Of a DNA stretch of 64,000 nucleotides, positions 60,831 to 64,000 are shown piece after piece. Location: NCBI GenBank assembly GCA_021496505.1, contig CP053031.1, positions 1,914,001 to 1,978,000 on the forward strand. The letters run 5' to 3'. Numbering within the stretch: position 1 is the first letter of the stretch; the number at the start of each line of letters is the position of its first letter. Source of the DNA: Thermoleophilia bacterium SCSIO 60948 (GTDB lineage Bacteria > Actinomycetota > Thermoleophilia > Solirubrobacterales > 70-9). Both the position numbers and the translations under genes were made by a program. The notes below the pieces were generated by a model. That model was not told where the DNA came from. It did not search any database and saw only the letters and a program-made list of their open reading frames with translations.

Positions 60831-62048
60831 CTAGCTGGCGGCCCCCTTCGGGCGCTCGCCGAGCTCGACGCTGACCGTTTGGGACTCGCCGTCGCGCAGC
60901 ACCGTCAGCTCGATCTCCTCGCCCGGATTGCTGGCGTCGACCGCGGCGATCACATCGTCGAATCCACTGATGTCCTTGCCGTTGACCGCGGTGATCAGGT
61001 CGCCGCCCGCCTCGACCTGCTGGCCGTCGACCGACAGCCGTCCGCTGCCGCCCTCGAGCCCGGCTTTGTCGGCCGGACCGTTCGGGGTCACCTCGCCGAC
61101 GATCGCGCCCTCGGTGCCGCTGGGCAGGCTGAGGGCGTCGGCCAGCTCCGGCGTCAGGTCGCCGCCCGACAGCCCGAGGTAGGCATGCTCGGCCTCGCCC
61201 GTGGCGATGAGCTCGTCGGCGATCTGCTTGGCGGTGTTGATCGGGACTGCGAAGCCGATGCCGACGTTCCCGCCCTCGGCGCCGCCCGAGGACTCGATCT
61301 GCGAGTTGATCCCGATGACCGCGCCGTTGGCGTCGAGCAGCGGTCCGCCGGAGTTGCCGGGGTTGATCGGCGCGTCGGTCTGGAGCGCGTCGGAGATCTG
61401 GTAGCCGTTCGGAGAGGTGATGTTGCGATCGAGAGCCGAGATGATCCCTGCGGTCACGGTCTGGTCGAGCCCGAACGGCGAGCCGATCGCGATCACCTCG
61501 TCGCCGACCGCGACGGCACCCGAGTCTCCGAGGCTCAGGGGCGTAGCGCCGTCGAGCGCGTCGATCTTCAGCACGGCGACGTCGGTCGAGGGATCGGTCC
61601 CGACCACCTTCGCCTGAACGGGGTCGGACTCGGCGCTGCCGAGCCGGACCTCGACCTCCCTGGCGCCCTCGACCACGTGCGCGTTCGTGAGGACGTTGCC
61701 GCTGTCGTCGAGCAGGAAGCCCGAGCCCGTCGCGGTGCCTCGCTGGGGCCCCCCGAACGGCGAGGGCTGCTGCGTAGAGACACCCTCGGCCTGGATGAAG
61801 GCGATCCCGCTCGAGGAGTTCTCGTAGATCTGGCCGACGCGGGTCGGTGCGTTCGAGTTCGAGACGGGGCGCGTGTTCGCTCCCGATCCCGCGTCGTCGA
61901 CCGGAGTCAGGGTCGCGGTGGTAGCGCCGTCATCACCGGCGTCGATGACCCCGGTCGCGATCGCGCCGTAACCGAGCACCGCCACGACCAACCCACCGAC
62001 GAGGCCGCCGCCGATCGCCGACCCCAAGAACCCTCTGACCTTTCGCAT
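60831..62048 (-). CDS. Membrane-anchored HtrA/DegP-type serine protease
   Basis: A 405-residue S1C protease. One N-terminal membrane helix (GGGLVGGLVVAVLGYGAIATG) and a low-complexity linker precede the trypsin-like domain with His in VLTNAHVVEGA, Asp in PSTDVAVLKID and Ser in NPGNSGGPLLD; a PDZ domain (about 305-395; GAIVGEVTPNGPADKAG) follows. It degrades or senses misfolded proteins outside the membrane. It lies between trpC and trpF, with hairpins on both sides, and so has its own expression. Confidence 0.93.
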   Translation of the reverse strand: MRKVRGFLGSAIGGGLVGGLVVAVLGYGAIATGVIDAGDDGATTATLTPVDDAGSGANTRPVSNSNAPTRVGQIYENSSSGIAFIQAEGVSTQQPSPFGGPQRGTATGSGFLLDDSGNVLTNAHVVEGAREVEVRLGSAESDPVQAKVVGTDPSTDVAVLKIDALDGATPLSLGDSGAVAVGDEVIAIGSPFGLDQTVTAGIISALDRNITSPNGYQISDALQTDAPINPGNSGGPLLDANGAVIGINSQIESSGGAEGGNVGIGFAVPINTAKQIADELIATGEAEHAYLGLSGGDLTPELADALSLPSGTEGAIVGEVTPNGPADKAGLEGGSGRLSVDGQQVEAGGDLITAVNGKDISGFDDVIAAVDASNPGEEIELTVLRDGESQTVSVELGERPKGAAS

Positions 62049-62133
62049 CGAACGAGCGTTGCGTCAGGTTCCGAAGCCTTCCTAACGCGGCCCGAACACG
62101 AACCTAAAGATGTTTGACCCCGGGTTAAGCGTT

Positions 62134-62158
62134 GAGCCTCGCGCGCGCTGCGGGGCTC
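62134..62158 (-). terminator. Hairpin after trpC
   Basis: Nine-base arms (62134-62142 and 62150-62158, one mismatch) with a seven-base loop, starting a few bases after the trpC stop. There is no clear T-run. It suggests that the trpD-trpC message ends or is attenuated before htrA. Confidence 0.5.
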
Positions 62159-62162
62159 AGAG

Positions 62163-62978
62163 TCAGAGCAGATCTCGCGGGATGTAGTGCTCGCGCGTCT
62201 GGTCGGCGTCGACCGCGAGCTCGGCGAGCGCGCGCTCGGGGTCCTCGGCGCGCATCAGCGACTCCCCGACGAGGACGGCGTCGACGCCGATCCGCTCAGC
62301 CTCCACGAGCTCGGAGCGATCCGAGTAGCCCGACTCGGAGACGACGATCTTGCCGGCCGGGACGTCCGTGATCAGCTCGGCGGTCGTGCCGAGGTCGACG
62401 CTCAGGTCGCGCAGGTCGCGGTTGTTGATCCCGATGATGTCGGCGCCGGCCTCGAGGGCGATCTCGAGCTCCTCGTCGGCGTGCACCTCGACCAGGCAGT
62501 CGATGTCGAGTTCCCAGGCGCGCTCGAGCATCCCCTGCGTGCGATCGCCGAGCGCCGCGACGATCAGCAGCACCGCGTCGGCGCCGGCGGCCGCGGTCTC
62601 GAGAAGCCCGTAGCGGCTCGTCACGAAGTCCTTGCGCAATATCGGCAGGCCGGACGCCTGGCGGGCGGCGCGGACGTCGGCGAGCGAGCCGCCGAAGCTC
62701 CGCTCCTCGGTCAGGACGGAGAGCGCGGCAGCGCCGCCGCGCTCATACGCGCTGACGATCTGCGCGACCTCGGCACCGGGACGGATCTCCCCCGCGCTCG
62801 GCGAGGACCGCTTGAACTCCGTGATCAGCGACAGGCCGGGGCGCTGGAGGGCCTCGCCGAACGGGCGCGGCTCCTCGCGGCCCTCGAGGCGTCGCTCGAG
62901 CTCCTCCGCTGGGACCTCACGGCTGCGTCGCTCCTCAGCCTCGCGAGAGTCGTCGACGAGCTGGTCGAGTCGGCTCAT
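62163..62978 (-). CDS. trpC: Indole-3-glycerol-phosphate synthase
   Basis: A 271-residue TIM barrel. SLITEFKRSSPSAGEI carries the catalytic Lys, LPILRKDFV a second Lys, IIGINNRDLRDLSVD the Asn, and VSESGYSDRSE the Glu region. It closes the indole ring in tryptophan synthesis. ATG 62978 overlaps the trpD stop as ATGA. Confidence 0.96.
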   Translation of the reverse strand: MSRLDQLVDDSREAEERRSREVPAEELERRLEGREEPRPFGEALQRPGLSLITEFKRSSPSAGEIRPGAEVAQIVSAYERGGAAALSVLTEERSFGGSLADVRAARQASGLPILRKDFVTSRYGLLETAAAGADAVLLIVAALGDRTQGMLERAWELDIDCLVEVHADEELEIALEAGADIIGINNRDLRDLSVDLGTTAELITDVPAGKIVVSESGYSDRSELVEAERIGVDAVLVGESLMRAEDPERALAELAVDADQTREHYIPRDLL

Positions 62979-64000
62979 TCCGTTGGCAGGCTAGCCGAGC
63001 GAGCGGAGGCCGCGGCTCGAAGCCGGTCGAGCACCGCTGACGCCGCCCCGGAGTCGACCGCCTCGCGCGCCCGGTCGATGCCCCGCGGAAGGTCTTCGAC
63101 GCCGCCGCCGACGAGGATCGTCGCGCCCGCGTTGATCAGGACGACCTCGCGCGCGGGGCCCTTCTCGCCGGCGAGCACGGACTCGATGACGGCGGCGTTC
63201 TGCGCGGGCTCACCGCCGGCGATCGCCGACAGCTCGGCGGACTCCAGCCCGAGCTCCTCGGCGTCCGCGAACCACTCGTCGGTCCTGCCGCCCGCGACCT
63301 CGATCACCCGCGTCTGACTCGCGATCGAGAACTCGTCGAGACCGTCCTCGGCCGAGACGACGAGCGCCCGCTCGCAACCGAGGCCGATCAGGGCCTCGGC
63401 GATCGTCTCCTGGAAGTAGCGATCCGAGACGCCCAGCAGCTGCCGCCTCGCCCCGGCCGGGTTCGTCAGCGGTCCGAGGAAGTTGAAGATCGTCCGCACC
63501 GCCAGCGCCTTGCGGACGGGCACGACGTGGCGGGCGGCGACGTGGTGCTTCGGCGCGAACATGAACCCGAACCCCGTCTCAGCGATCGCCGCGGCAACCT
63601 CGTCCGGCGAGAGCTCGATCTCGACGCCGAGTGCCTCGAGCGCGTCGGCCGAACCGGATCGCGACGTCGCCGAGCGATTTCCGTGCTTGGCGACCGCGAC
63701 GCCCGCGCCCGCCGCGACGAGCGCGGCGGCCGTCGAGATGTTGAACGTCGTCGGCCCGCCGCCCGTGCCGGCCGTATCGACGACCGCCGAGGGGTCGGGC
63801 ACCTCGACCGACGCCGCCAGGCGACGCATCGTCCGCGCGAGTCCGACGAGCTCGGCGACCGTCTCGCCCTTGGTCCGCAGAGCGATCAGGAAGGCACCGG
63901 TCTGGACCTCGTCGGCGCGTCCTTCCATGATCTCGTCGAGCACGGCCGAGGCGTGATCCGAGGTCAGGTGCTGTCCGCGGGCGACGGAATCGATCGCGCG
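62975..64000 (-). CDS. trpD: Anthranilate phosphoribosyltransferase (5' end beyond window)
   Basis: At least 341 residues; the frame stays open to base 64000, where AIDSVARGQHLTSDHASAVLDEIM can be read, so the start lies outside. Key motifs are VVDTAGTGGGPTTFNIST (PRPP/phosphate loop), VAKHGNRSATSRSGSADALEALG and FNFLGPLTNPAG. It transfers phosphoribose to anthranilate in tryptophan synthesis. trpE/trpG are presumably to the right of the window. Confidence 0.96.
   Translation of the reverse strand, partial: RAIDSVARGQHLTSDHASAVLDEIMEGRADEVQTGAFLIALRTKGETVAELVGLARTMRRLAASVEVPDPSAVVDTAGTGGGPTTFNISTAAALVAAGAGVAVAKHGNRSATSRSGSADALEALGVEIELSPDEVAAAIAETGFGFMFAPKHHVAARHVVPVRKALAVRTIFNFLGPLTNPAGARRQLLGVSDRYFQETIAEALIGLGCERALVVSAEDGLDEFSIASQTRVIEVAGGRTDEWFADAEELGLESAELSAIAGGEPAQNAAVIESVLAGEKGPAREVVLINAGATILVGGGVEDLPRGIDRAREAVDSGAASAVLDRLRAAASARSASLPTE

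Overview
The window is high-GC DNA (roughly 65-70% by eye) in which almost every base is coding. Genes are tightly packed, with many 1-4 base stop/start overlaps, frequent GTG starts, GGAGG-type ribosome sites and a few apparently leaderless genes. This gene style, the ACT-malic enzyme, the proofreading-less PolA and the large catabolic gene load suggest an actinobacterium, perhaps of the Thermoleophilia/Solirubrobacterales type; the lineage is inference. No rRNA, tRNA, CRISPR array, transposase or prophage module was seen. No gene-free stretch exceeds about 200 bases.

Layout. (A) 1-30080: a catabolic superlocus. It holds an FAD reductase, an MFS permease, an AhpD-like protein, two LacI-type regulators, two aldehyde dehydrogenases, a thiamine-dependent E1 pair without E2/E3, two 3-hydroxyisobutyrate-dehydrogenase-like enzymes, two metal-ligand-deficient pita-bread (M24) proteins, a C-C-bond hydrolase resembling 2,6-dihydroxypseudooxynicotine hydrolase, an ACMSD-like amidohydrolase, a phytoene-desaturase-like oxidoreductase, a full branched-chain-amino-acid-type ABC importer, a cupin, a 2-oxopent-4-enoate-hydratase-like enzyme and an exported YtcJ-like amidohydrolase. 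Near-identical LacI-type palindromes (core GCAAACGATTGC) lie before six or more transcription units, so the locus looks like one local regulon. Its substrate cannot be read from the sequence. An orphan nuclease gene (13647-15047) interrupts the locus.

(B) 30087-43065: housekeeping and assorted genes: polA, a PH-like membrane protein, malic enzyme, an operon of a three-repeat acidic Gly/Asp peptide + JmjC oxygenase + thioredoxin-like ferredoxin (34724-37115), an SDR epimerase, an NTF2-like protein, ECF sigma with a membrane partner, a solute-binding lipoprotein, an unusual phosphofructokinase, an FMN-barrel protein and a 53-residue membrane protein.

(C) 43158-54613: a defence island. Ten leftward genes with almost no gaps (TIR, HIT, 3-TM protein, HsdM, HsdS, HsdR with an AlbA-like tail, a small protein, a Mug-like glycosylase, a PD-(D/E)XK-like protein, an EEP nuclease) could form a single transcript. 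A small gene and a frameshifted conserved gene face them. Base composition falls here.

(D) 54695-64000: a split tryptophan operon. trpD (running off the right edge) and trpC are separated from trpF-trpB-trpA by htrA, an ArsR/SRPBCC pair, a frameshifted glyoxalase-like gene and a HipBA toxin-antitoxin pair, all read leftward.

The strongest candidates for undescribed biology are the repeat-peptide/JmjC/ferredoxin operon, the TIR-HIT-TM module joined to a type I restriction system with a DNA-repair-like tail, and the compact LacI-palindrome regulon.
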